From an uncultured Oscillibacter sp. (GTDB lineage Bacteria > Bacillota > Clostridia > Oscillospirales > Oscillospiraceae), in contig URXS01000065.1 of the NCBI GenBank assembly GCA_900551885.1, positions 1 to 10,587 on the forward strand: a stretch of DNA of 10,587 nucleotides. The letters run 5' to 3'. A model generated the notes under the pieces. That model was not told the DNA's origin and did not search any database. It was given only the letters and a program-made list of their open reading frames with translations. Below are positions 1-5,769 of this stretch, piece after piece. Both the position numbers and the translations under genes were made by a program. Positions within the stretch are counted from its first letter, which is position 1. Every line of letters starts with the position of its first letter.

Positions 1-347
1 CCTACTTCGGCGGGCGGTCCTCTCCCGGCGGCATCGGATCCACCAACCACCAGGGCATCGACATCGCAGGAAGCTACGGCACGCCGGTCTATGCCTCGGA
101 CGGCGGCACGGTCACCTATGCCGGCTGGATGGGCGGTTACGGCTATCTGGTGGAGATCGACCACGGCAACGGCTATGTGACCCGGTATGGTCACAACAGC
201 AGTCTGACGGTCTCTGTGGGCCAGCACGTCTACAAGGGCCAGCAGATCGCCCGCGTGGGCTCCACCGGCAACTCCACCGGCAACCACTGCCATTTCGAGG
301 TCCGTTACAACGGCGTGGCCAAGAACCCACTGAACTATCTGCCGTAA
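1..347 (+). CDS. M23 family (LytM-type) metallopeptidase, 3' part
   Basis: This is the C-terminal 114 residues of a zinc endopeptidase that cuts peptide cross-bridges in peptidoglycan outside the membrane; the start lies left of the window. The frame begins at base 3 and runs to a TAA at 345-347. Visible family motifs are HQGID (H16 and D20 of the fragment, zinc ligands in LytM), YGH (H64) and the HxH motif in NHCHFEV (H95 and H97). The order HxxxD, YGH, HxH and the ending KNPLNYLP are typical of intact Peptidase_M23 domains, so the enzyme looks active. Any N-terminal signal, coiled coil or LysM region cannot be seen. A perfect terminator hairpin starts 18 bases after the stop, so this is the last gene of its transcript. 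The family call is firm; its cellular role (division, sporulation or wall turnover) is not determined here. Confidence 0.93.
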   Translation, partial: YFGGRSSPGGIGSTNHQGIDIAGSYGTPVYASDGGTVTYAGWMGGYGYLVEIDHGNGYVTRYGHNSSLTVSVGQHVYKGQQIARVGSTGNSTGNHCHFEVRYNGVAKNPLNYLP

Positions 348-364
348 GAAAAGAAAACTGCGAT

Positions 365-398
365 AAAGCGCCCGGCCTTTTGGCCGGGCGCTTTATTA
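365..398. terminator. Bidirectional intrinsic terminator between the M23 peptidase and carD-like genes
   Basis: A perfect 13-bp stem (365-377 pairing with 382-394, GC core GCGCCCGGCC) closes a TTTT loop. The stem ends in AAA/TTT and is followed by ATTATTA on the plus strand. It sits between the stop of the plus-strand peptidase (347) and the stop of the minus-strand CarD-like gene (413), so it can serve both convergent genes. Confidence 0.9.
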
Positions 399-412
399 TT
401 AATAGAGCAAGT

Positions 413-958
413 TTACTGAGCCATGGGCTTTTTCGGAACATTGTCAGCATGCGCCCCCTCCACCCGACGGGAAATGTAGGGCTGTACTTCATCGAAAGGA
501 ATATCCAGAGCTGCCGACAGTTCGCCATAGAGCAGACGCTCCGCCTGCTTCATATACCGCTCATCCACCATTCCCAGCCGGCGGTTCTTGGACTGGGCTT
601 CCTGTTGCTTGCAGTAAATGGACATCATCAGTCGCAGAAGGTCCTCACAGTTGATGCCCCGCAATAGCCCCTGATAGTGTTGAGCCAGGGCCTGAAGAGT
701 GGGGGTGTACACCGCTTCTGCCTGAATGGAGGGGATCAGATCGATCAGTGCCTCTGCCTCCTGGGCGGAGATGATTGACCGCATGGGGACCTTGCTGTTT
801 TCTACTGGGGTGTAGATGACGCCATCTTGATGGAGAGGCTTGAGCAGATAGTACAGTTTTCCCCGGCCCGCACCGGACATCTCCGGCCGGGTGATTTCTT
901 CCACCCTGCATACGCCGGTGGTACCATAAACCACAAGTTCCCCGATCTGAAATATCAT
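413..958 (-). CDS. CarD/CdnL-family RNA polymerase-binding transcriptional regulator
   Basis: This 181-residue protein matches the CarD_CdnL_TRCF family. The N-terminal part (residues 1-65) carries the Tudor-like RNA polymerase-interacting domain signature FQIGELVVYGTTGVC followed by KLYYLLKPL and VIYTPVENSKVPMRSIIS; residues 66-165 are helical and correspond to the DNA-contacting C-terminal domain. Known family members bind the RNA polymerase beta subunit and stabilise or modulate the open promoter complex; this role is inferred from the family. The frame stays open to 1078, but the ATG at 958 is chosen because AAGGAGGA (962-969) lies just upstream and the protein then begins exactly at the conserved domain. 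The 40 extra upstream codons would be read through two strong hairpins and look non-coding. The tail after residue 165 is polar and probably disordered. The gene converges with the M23 peptidase and diverges from the recombinase. Confidence 0.88.
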   Translation of the reverse strand: MIFQIGELVVYGTTGVCRVEEITRPEMSGAGRGKLYYLLKPLHQDGVIYTPVENSKVPMRSIISAQEAEALIDLIPSIQAEAVYTPTLQALAQHYQGLLRGINCEDLLRLMMSIYCKQQEAQSKNRRLGMVDERYMKQAERLLYGELSAALDIPFDEVQPYISRRVEGAHADNVPKKPMAQ

Positions 959-979
959 TGTTCCTCCTTGCTCCGACGA

Positions 980-1032
980 GCCGCCGCTTCCACAGAAGCG
1001 GCGGCCCAAAAACAGGCCCCGCTGAGCGGGGC
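980..1032 (-). promoter_or_regulatory. Two stable hairpins in the carD-like 5' leader (possible attenuator)
   Basis: Read on the minus strand, the first hairpin is a 7-bp GC stem with a 3-base loop (1032-1016, GCCCCGC/GCGGGGC) followed by CTGTTTTT. This has the shape of a weak intrinsic terminator. A second hairpin with a perfect 11-bp stem and 4-base loop (1005-995 with 990-980, core GCCGCCGCTTC) follows and ends 10 bases before the Shine-Dalgarno sequence. Both lie between an AT-rich promoter-like region (about 1040-1150) and the start codon, so they would be in the mRNA leader. Regulation by attenuation or transcript stability is inference. Confidence 0.5.
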
Positions 1033-1160
1033 ATACTTCTTTTTTTATATTACCAATCTTACCATAATTTACTATCAAAATGTAAGCAAAATTTTTGACT
1101 TAATCTGGGAAAAATATAGGTAAAAGTCGGTAAAATTAAATTAAAAGTTGGCTATACGTT

Positions 1161-1190
1161 GCGCCCAAAGTGGACGTCCACTTTGGGCGC
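1161..1190. repeat. Perfect 30-bp palindrome upstream of the tyrosine recombinase
   Basis: The half-site GCGCCCAAAGTGGAC (1161-1175) is followed directly by its exact reverse complement (1176-1190), with no spacer and no mismatch. It lies 32 bases before the recombinase start codon and about 200 bases from the divergent carD-like start. No T-run follows on either strand, so it does not look like a terminator. It could be an operator for a dimeric repressor, a recombinase binding site or an mRNA hairpin; the sequence alone does not decide. No second copy was found in the window. Confidence 0.85.
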
Positions 1191-1222
1191 ATGGGCAGCT
1201 AAAAAAGAGAGAGGGAGTAGAC

Positions 1223-2314
1223 ATGGCAAGAAAAAGCATTCACAAGAATTTGTCCTATGACACGGAACGCCGTCTCTACTACGCCGTTTTTCGGCGGGAG
1301 GGGCGGCGCTGTACCCAGACCTACCGCACCCTGGAAGAGGCCGAAGCGGCACTGGAAGAGCGAAAGCAGGAACGGCAGCATCTTCCAGGACGAAACTGTA
1401 CCCTCAGAGAGTGGATGACCTTCTGGCTGGAGGAGGTGGCGGCGCGAGACCGGGCAGAGAGTACCCTTTACGCCTACCGCAATATGGCTCGCTGCCATTT
1501 GCTCCCGGCTTTGGGGGACGTGCCTCTGCGGGAATTGACGCCCTTTTTGATTCAGAATTATCTCTTTGAGCAGATGGAGGAGGGGCTCTCACCCAATACT
1601 GTTATCAAGCACTATGTGTTGTTGAACACGGCGCTGGGACTGGCGGTACGTTTGGAGGTACTGGACCGCAGCCCCATGGACCGGGTGACACCGCCCAAGC
1701 GGCAGGAGAGCCATTATCGATTTTATACGCCCGGCCAGCTTCAGACCCTCTTTTCTGCGGTGGAGGGCACCATGCTGGAATTGCCGGTCAAGCTGGCGTC
1801 CTATCTGGGCCTTCGGCGCAGCGAGATCTGCGGCCTGCGATGGGAGAATGTGGATCTGGAAGCGGGACTGCTTTCAGTCCGCGAGGTGCGCACGGAGGTG
1901 GGGGGCGCGGTGGTGCTGAAGGCGCCTAAGACACGCAGCTCCGTCCGGCGCCTGGGTATCGCCGGACTGCGGGATTTGCAGGATGTACTGCGGCGGGCAC
2001 AGGAGCGGCGGCCTAACAACGACCCCAAGGCATGGGTGGTGCTGCGGGAGGATGGCCAGCCGCCAAAGCCGGATCAACTGACCCGGGATCTGCTGTGGGT
2101 GGTGCGGCGGCAGAGACTACCGCCCATCAGCCTCCACGGCCTGCGGCACAGCTTTGCCTCCGTGGCCAACAGTCAGGGAGTTCCCATGTTCGATATCTCC
2201 CGGACCTTGGGCCACAGTTCACTGGCCATCACCAGCAACATTTACACCCATCTCTTTGACAGCACAGAGACCGGCGCCCTTGCCGCGGTAGCCAAGGCCA
2301 TTGAACAGGGATGA
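1223..2314 (+). CDS. Tyrosine recombinase / phage-type integrase
   Basis: This 363-residue site-specific recombinase cuts and rejoins DNA through a phosphotyrosine intermediate. The N-terminal part (about 1-55, with LSYDTERRLYYAVFRREG) resembles the arm-binding domain of Tn916/phage integrases. Residues 60-160 form the SAM-like core-binding domain and 165-363 the catalytic domain. The full catalytic set is present: R198 in GLRRSE, K236 in APKTR, H305 and R308 in HGLRHSF, H331 in LGHSS, and Y341 in NIYTH. Nothing is truncated. The ATG at 1223 is preferred (GAGGGAG upstream, and the arm domain starts there). The frame is open back to a TTG at 1148, but that would code through the palindrome. 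No excisionase, relaxase, capsid or tRNA lies next to it, so it is either a small-element remnant or a solitary recombinase acting on local DNA. It is not XerC/D-like because of its arm-type N-terminus. Confidence 0.9.
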   Translation: MARKSIHKNLSYDTERRLYYAVFRREGRRCTQTYRTLEEAEAALEERKQERQHLPGRNCTLREWMTFWLEEVAARDRAESTLYAYRNMARCHLLPALGDVPLRELTPFLIQNYLFEQMEEGLSPNTVIKHYVLLNTALGLAVRLEVLDRSPMDRVTPPKRQESHYRFYTPGQLQTLFSAVEGTMLELPVKLASYLGLRRSEICGLRWENVDLEAGLLSVREVRTEVGGAVVLKAPKTRSSVRRLGIAGLRDLQDVLRRAQERRPNNDPKAWVVLREDGQPPKPDQLTRDLLWVVRRQRLPPISLHGLRHSFASVANSQGVPMFDISRTLGHSSLAITSNIYTHLFDSTETGALAAVAKAIEQG

Positions 2315-2400
2315 AGAATTTATATGGATTATCCAAGAAACTTCTGTAAAGTTTGGCCATATTGCGGGCTTTTCTCCCAGAGGAAAACATCGTAAACTAA

Positions 2401-2601
2401 ATTCATCGGTATGCGCCGATGAATCAATAGGCCCGCGTATGCTCTCCATCTTCTAGCTGCGCGGGGACCTGAAAAGGAGGAAAAAAGAACCGTTGCGGCT
2501 TACGGTACGGCAGTGTGGAGACCTGTCGCAATGCACCGCCGTCCTTGCGGCGGGGTGCGAGGCAATGCGCGCGGAGGCGGCATGGCCAAAGCCGGAGAAA
2601 G
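2401..2601 (+). promoter_or_regulatory. Structured 5' leader of the ABC ATPase gene
   Basis: The 287 bases between the recombinase stop and the ATPase start hold no convincing gene. Three inverted repeats were seen: ATTCATCGG/CCGATGAAT (2401-2409 with 2416-2424, perfect), CCCGCG/CGCGGG (2432-2437 with 2460-2465), and a bulged GC hairpin (2533-2541 with 2548-2558, arms GCACCGCCG and CGGCGGGGTGC). A strong Shine-Dalgarno AAAAGGAGG (2472-2480) lies about 120 bases before the true start without a good in-frame ATG next to it. The first repeat could be an operator of a sugar-responsive repressor. No named riboswitch was recognised and no clear -35/-10 pair stands out. Confidence 0.4.
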
Positions 2602-3798
2602 ATGGCAGGAGTATCTCTCGTCAACATCAAGAAGGTCTATCCCCCCTCCAGCGAGCAGAAGAAGTCCAAAAAGAGCAAGAAGGGCGAGCAAGCGGAGGAA
2701 AAGAAGGTCAACCTGCAGGTGACTGCGGAAGGCGTTGTTGCCGTCCAAGAGTTCAATCTGGAGGTGGCTGACAAGGAGTTCATCGTGTTGGTAGGCCCTT
2801 CCGGCTGCGGCAAGTCCACTACCCTGCGGATGGTGGCAGGCCTGGAGGAGATCACCAGCGGCGAACTGTACATCGACGGCAAGCTGATGAACGATGTGGC
2901 TCCCAAGGACCGGGATATCGCCATGGTGTTCCAGAACTACGCCCTCTATCCCCACATGACCGTGTATGAAAACATGGCCTTTCCCCTGAAACTGCGCAAG
3001 GTCCCCAAGGATGAGATCGACCGCCGTGTGAAAGAGGCGGCGGAGATCCTGGATATCACTCAGTATCTGGACCGCAAGCCCAAGGCCTTGTCTGGCGGCC
3101 AGCGCCAGCGTGTTGCCATCGGTCGTGCCATCGTCCGGGAGCCCAAGATCCTGCTGATGGACGAGCCCCTTTCCAATCTGGACGCCAAGCTGCGCAACCA
3201 GATGCGGGCGGAGATCATCAAACTGCGCCAGAAGATCAATACCACCTTCCTGTATGTGACCCATGACCAGACCGAGGCCATGACTCTGGGTGACCGGATC
3301 GTCATTATGAAGGACGGTTTTATCCAGCAGATCGGCACGCCCCAGGAGGTGTTCGACCATCCCGCCAATTTGTTCGTGGCCGGCTTTATCGGCACACCGC
3401 AGATGAACTTCTTTGATGCCAAGCTGAAGAAGGAGGGGGAGAAGTACCTGGTGTCCGTTGGCGGTTATCAGGTGGAGCTGTCTCCCGCCAAGTGCGCCAA
3501 TCTGGTCAAGCAGGGCGTCACCGACCAGGACATCACTTTGGGTGTGCGCCCCAACCACATCGTCCTGCGGCAGGAGGGCTCCAGCATCCCCGCCAAGGTG
3601 GATGTGTTCGAGATGATGGGCAACGAGATCCACCTCCATGTCACCGCAGAGGGCAAGGATGTGGTCATCATCGTGCCTACCATGGATCTGACCGGCAATT
3701 ATACCGAGGCGTTCAGCGCCGGCAAGGACTTGGCGTTTTCCTTCGGTGGCAATGCCTGCCATGTCTTTGACAAGGAAGGCAAGAACCTGGAGTTCTGA
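2602..3798 (+). CDS. Sugar ABC transporter ATP-binding protein (MsmX/UgpC/MalK type)
   Basis: This 398-residue ATPase powers uptake through carbohydrate permeases on the inner face of the membrane. All nucleotide-binding motifs are present: Walker A GPSGCGKST (65-73), Q-loop Q111, signature LSGGQ (163-167), Walker B ILLMDEP (183-189) and the H-loop H221. The C-terminal third (about 240-398, with GVRPNHIVL) is the OB/TOBE regulatory region of the MalK/UgpC/MsmX subfamily. The opening MAGVSLVNIKKVY is typical of MsmX, which supports the ATG at 2602 (GGAG just upstream). The odd feature is a lysine-rich stretch at residues 14-46 (EQKKSKKSKKG and following) between the first two strands, where B. 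subtilis MsmX has only a few residues. No permease or solute-binding protein is adjacent, as is usual for MsmX, which is shared by several permeases. Its specificity cannot be read here, so no symbol is assigned. Confidence 0.92.
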   Translation: MAGVSLVNIKKVYPPSSEQKKSKKSKKGEQAEEKKVNLQVTAEGVVAVQEFNLEVADKEFIVLVGPSGCGKSTTLRMVAGLEEITSGELYIDGKLMNDVAPKDRDIAMVFQNYALYPHMTVYENMAFPLKLRKVPKDEIDRRVKEAAEILDITQYLDRKPKALSGGQRQRVAIGRAIVREPKILLMDEPLSNLDAKLRNQMRAEIIKLRQKINTTFLYVTHDQTEAMTLGDRIVIMKDGFIQQIGTPQEVFDHPANLFVAGFIGTPQMNFFDAKLKKEGEKYLVSVGGYQVELSPAKCANLVKQGVTDQDITLGVRPNHIVLRQEGSSIPAKVDVFEMMGNEIHLHVTAEGKDVVIIVPTMDLTGNYTEAFSAGKDLAFSFGGNACHVFDKEGKNLEF

Positions 3799-3818
3799 TC
3801 CATACATCCATAACAGCC

Positions 3819-3853
3819 ACAGCGCCGGTGATTTTCACCGGCGCTGTTTTTTA
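3819..3853 (+). terminator. Intrinsic terminator of the ABC ATPase gene
   Basis: A perfect 13-bp stem, ACAGCGCCGGTGA (3819-3831) pairing with TCACCGGCGCTGT (3835-3847), closes a 3-base loop and runs into a T tract (3847-3852). It lies 20 bases after the ATPase stop codon. Confidence 0.93.
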
Positions 3854-3868
3854 TGCAGGTTCTTCGTG

Positions 3869-3898
3869 TTGACATCATGCGTTGTTGTAAGATAGAAT
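3869..3898 (+). promoter_or_regulatory. Candidate sigma-A promoter upstream of the CoA-transferase
   Basis: A perfect -35 TTGACA (3869-3874) is followed after 18 bases by TAGAAT (3893-3898), five of six matches to the -10 consensus. The -10 overlaps the first copy of a 23-bp tandem repeat, so transcription would begin inside the repeat and leave a leader of about 290 bases. An alternative weaker promoter (TAAAAT near 4160) lies closer to the gene. This is a pattern match only. Confidence 0.4.
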
Positions 3899-3940
3899 AT
3901 TTCCAATGCAGCAAAAAGAATATTTCCAATGCAGCAAAAA
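3895..3940. repeat. 23-bp perfect tandem duplication
   Basis: The unit beginning GAATATTTCCAATGCAG and ending in CAAAAA occurs at 3895-3917 and again, with no gap and no mismatch, at 3918-3940. It overlaps the -10 of the candidate promoter, so the copy number could alter promoter or operator spacing. It could be slipped-strand duplication without function. Confidence 0.9.
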
Positions 3941-4197
3941 TGGCTTGCAAATGTATGGATGTTTTTGAAGCCGCGGGCGGCAGCAGCGTCAAATCCAACT
4001 GCTTGCGTGCGGTCCCACAGTCCCGGTATTTCGCAGGGGTTTGATCGACCAGGCCGCCGACTGCCTTGCCCGGAGTACCACGTATATAAATACCCTCTGG
4101 AGTCTGCGGCCTGATTGCGAAGGGGACAGTGTTCGCTATTTTGGACAGGTTATGATATCTTTTAAAATATACCATTGTGGCAATACGAGGACGAAAT

Positions 4198-5490
4198 ATG
4201 AATGAGAACAAAATGACCCCGCAGCCGGGAACCCTGGAAGGCGCGTTATCTCTTGTGCGTTCCGGGGACACAATTGCTACCAGCATTTACGGAAGTGAGC
4301 CGACTGGATTTTTGAAGAACCTCCATACCATAGCGCCGCGCGTCCATGATGTGACGCTGTGGACGATGCTGACCATGGGCAGATATCCTGTTATGTACGA
4401 TGTGTCATTAAAGGGGCACATCGACATCCTGACGTTTTTCTATAACCAGGATTGCAGAAAGGGCCATGAGAGCGGCAGATATGGTCTGGTGCCTATGAAT
4501 CTTCACTCGGTGGGGATGAGTATTGTCGCGGCCAAGCGCCCCACGATCTTTGTGGCGGCAGTATCCCCTGTGGATGAAGCGGGAAATGTGTACCTCTCCT
4601 TTGATTTGCAGGCTTCCCGTGAATGCATGGACGCGGCCGATACGGTCATTTTTGAGATCAATCCCAATATTCCCCGTATCTACGGAGAAACCGCCATTCC
4701 CATACAGAGGGCGGATTATACATACGTTTACAGCAATCCGCTGCCTGAGGCTCCTGTCGTGACACCGACAGCGGAAGATACGGCGATCGCGGAAGCTGTG
4801 GCATCACTCGTTCAAGATGGGGATTGCATTCAGCTTGGAATCGGGGGAATTCCTAATGCAATCGGCCTGGCTTTGGCCGAAAAGCGGGACCTGGGAATCC
4901 ATACGGAGATGATCACCGCTTCCATGGGACACTTGATCCGGGTGGGGGCAGTGACCAACGACAGGAAAACTGTGGACAGAGGGAAAACGGTGGGCGCATT
5001 CGCCTATGGAGATCTGGCACTTTACGAAACCCTCCGGGACAACGACCGTGTGGAGCTGCGGCGCGCATCTTACACCAATGACCCGGCGCAGATCGCAAAA
5101 CAGGACAACATGGTCTCTGTAAATACAGCCCTTCAAATCGATCTGACCGGGCAGATCTGTTCGGAAAGCATCGGGTATCTTCAGTATTCGGGAACAGGCG
5201 GCGCCAGCGATTTTGCCTACGGAGCGTTTCACTCCAAAAACGGGAGAGGAATCATTGCCATCCACGCTACGACCAAAAATGGAACCGTGTCCAAAATCGT
5301 ACCGCAACTGTCTCCGGGGGCGATTGTATCCATCTCCCGGAATCTGGCGGATTATGTGATCACCGAATATGGGGTAGCCAGACTGCGGGAGAGGAGCGTC
5401 CGGCAGCGCGTGGAAAATCTGATCGCCATTGCGGCACCGGAATTTCGCGGAGAGCTGAAAAGGCAAGCGGAACAGATGCTCCTCTGGTGA
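4198..5490 (+). CDS. Acetyl-CoA hydrolase/transferase family CoA-transferase (4-hydroxybutyrate or butyrate type)
   Basis: This 430-residue cytosolic enzyme belongs to the family of 4-hydroxybutyrate CoA-transferase (AbfT) and butyryl-CoA:acetate CoA-transferase, which move CoA between acyl-CoA and acetate. The length fits the family. The N-terminal domain spans about 1-185; the C-terminal domain contains the glycine loop LGIGGIPNA (213-221), GIHTEM with E237 as the probable CoA-thioester-forming glutamate (AbfT uses Glu238), GQICSESIG (318-326) and the ending YVITEYGVARLR. The ATG at 4198 is chosen because GAGG (4186-4189) lies eight bases upstream; an in-frame GTG at 4177 would add seven residues without support. 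Arginine codons AGA and AGG and lysine AAA are more frequent than in neighbouring genes, hinting at separate ancestry. No dehydrogenase or dehydratase partner is adjacent, so the acyl substrate is not determined. Confidence 0.85.
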   Translation: MNENKMTPQPGTLEGALSLVRSGDTIATSIYGSEPTGFLKNLHTIAPRVHDVTLWTMLTMGRYPVMYDVSLKGHIDILTFFYNQDCRKGHESGRYGLVPMNLHSVGMSIVAAKRPTIFVAAVSPVDEAGNVYLSFDLQASRECMDAADTVIFEINPNIPRIYGETAIPIQRADYTYVYSNPLPEAPVVTPTAEDTAIAEAVASLVQDGDCIQLGIGGIPNAIGLALAEKRDLGIHTEMITASMGHLIRVGAVTNDRKTVDRGKTVGAFAYGDLALYETLRDNDRVELRRASYTNDPAQIAKQDNMVSVNTALQIDLTGQICSESIGYLQYSGTGGASDFAYGAFHSKNGRGIIAIHATTKNGTVSKIVPQLSPGAIVSISRNLADYVITEYGVARLRERSVRQRVENLIAIAAPEFRGELKRQAEQMLLW

Positions 5491-5720
5491 TATGAGCGGG
5501 AAGTGTGGACCAGCATACAGCGATGACCAATGGCTTTGGTCCAGCGTGCTAAGAAATGGTTGGGGTGTAAAGGCATCTGCGTTTACCGCCACTGCGGTGA
5601 GTACGCCCCCTGAAACAACGCTTCCCGGTCCTTTTCTGTGACATATAAACGAGAGATTCTGAAAGCAATGGAGCAATATTCCTTGCAAGAACACCATGTA
5701 CAATTTTTTCGCGGCAAAAA
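5491..5720. other. Intergenic stretch with possible degraded coding remnants
   Basis: The roughly 280 bases between the CoA-transferase and guaA hold no convincing gene apart from the terminator at the end. A 49-codon frame starts with the ATG at 5492, one base after the CoA-transferase stop, and ends at 5641. A second stop-bounded frame (about 5614-5769) reads SVTYKREILKAMEQ before running through the terminator and has no start codon. These could be fragments of a broken gene joined by a frameshift, but I recognise no family. Confidence 0.3.
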
Positions 5721-5762
5721 AGAATCCGGCAATCCATGGGAAAATGGATTGCCGGATTTTAT
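5716..5762. terminator. Bidirectional intrinsic terminator between the CoA-transferase and guaA
   Basis: A perfect 15-bp stem, AATCCGGCAATCCAT (5723-5737) pairing with 5744-5758, closes a GGGAAA loop. On the minus strand it is followed by TCTTTTTTG, a strong T-run that ends guaA transcripts; on the plus strand a shorter TTTT (5757-5760) follows. It lies 11 bases from the guaA stop. Confidence 0.92.
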
Positions 5763-5769
5763 CATATGA

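Larger units (their letters stand above)
3854..4197. other. Long AT-richer intergenic stretch upstream of the CoA-transferase
   Basis: These 344 bases carry no recognisable gene. They hold a plausible sigma-A promoter (3869-3898), a 23-bp tandem duplication (3895-3940) and, near the gene, the AT-rich near-palindrome TATCTTTTAAAATATA (about 4156-4171). Short open frames exist (for example 3853-4044 and 3929-4114), but they overlap each other, lack good ribosome binding sites and match no family I know. The stretch may be leader RNA or the remains of an older gene. Confidence 0.5.

Noticed and set aside
959..1078. A 40-residue N-terminal extension of the CarD-like protein
   Set aside because: It reads through two hairpins and the Shine-Dalgarno; the conserved domain starts at the ATG at 958.
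1148..1222. An upstream TTG start for the recombinase
   Set aside because: No ribosome binding site precedes it, and it would translate the palindrome. The ATG at 1223 has a site and begins the arm domain.
2515..2601. A GTG start adding 29 residues to the ABC ATPase
   Set aside because: The extra residues are arginine-rich leader translation; MAGVSLVNIKKVY at 2602 matches the family N-terminus.
2500..3807. A 435-codon open frame on the minus strand opposite the ABC ATPase
   Set aside because: It mirrors the ATPase codons and has low-complexity composition; the plus strand carries every ATPase motif.
3699..4286. A 195-codon minus-strand frame across the region before the CoA-transferase
   Set aside because: It overlaps two real plus-strand genes, crosses a terminator and a tandem repeat, and has no recognised domain.
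5492..5641. A 49-residue gene directly after the CoA-transferase
   Set aside because: No ribosome binding site of note and no family resemblance; kept only as part of a possible remnant.
4804..5703. A 299-codon minus-strand frame across the CoA-transferase end and the following gap
   Set aside because: It runs antisense to conserved CoA-transferase sequence and crosses the intergenic gap; no recognisable domain or ribosome binding site.
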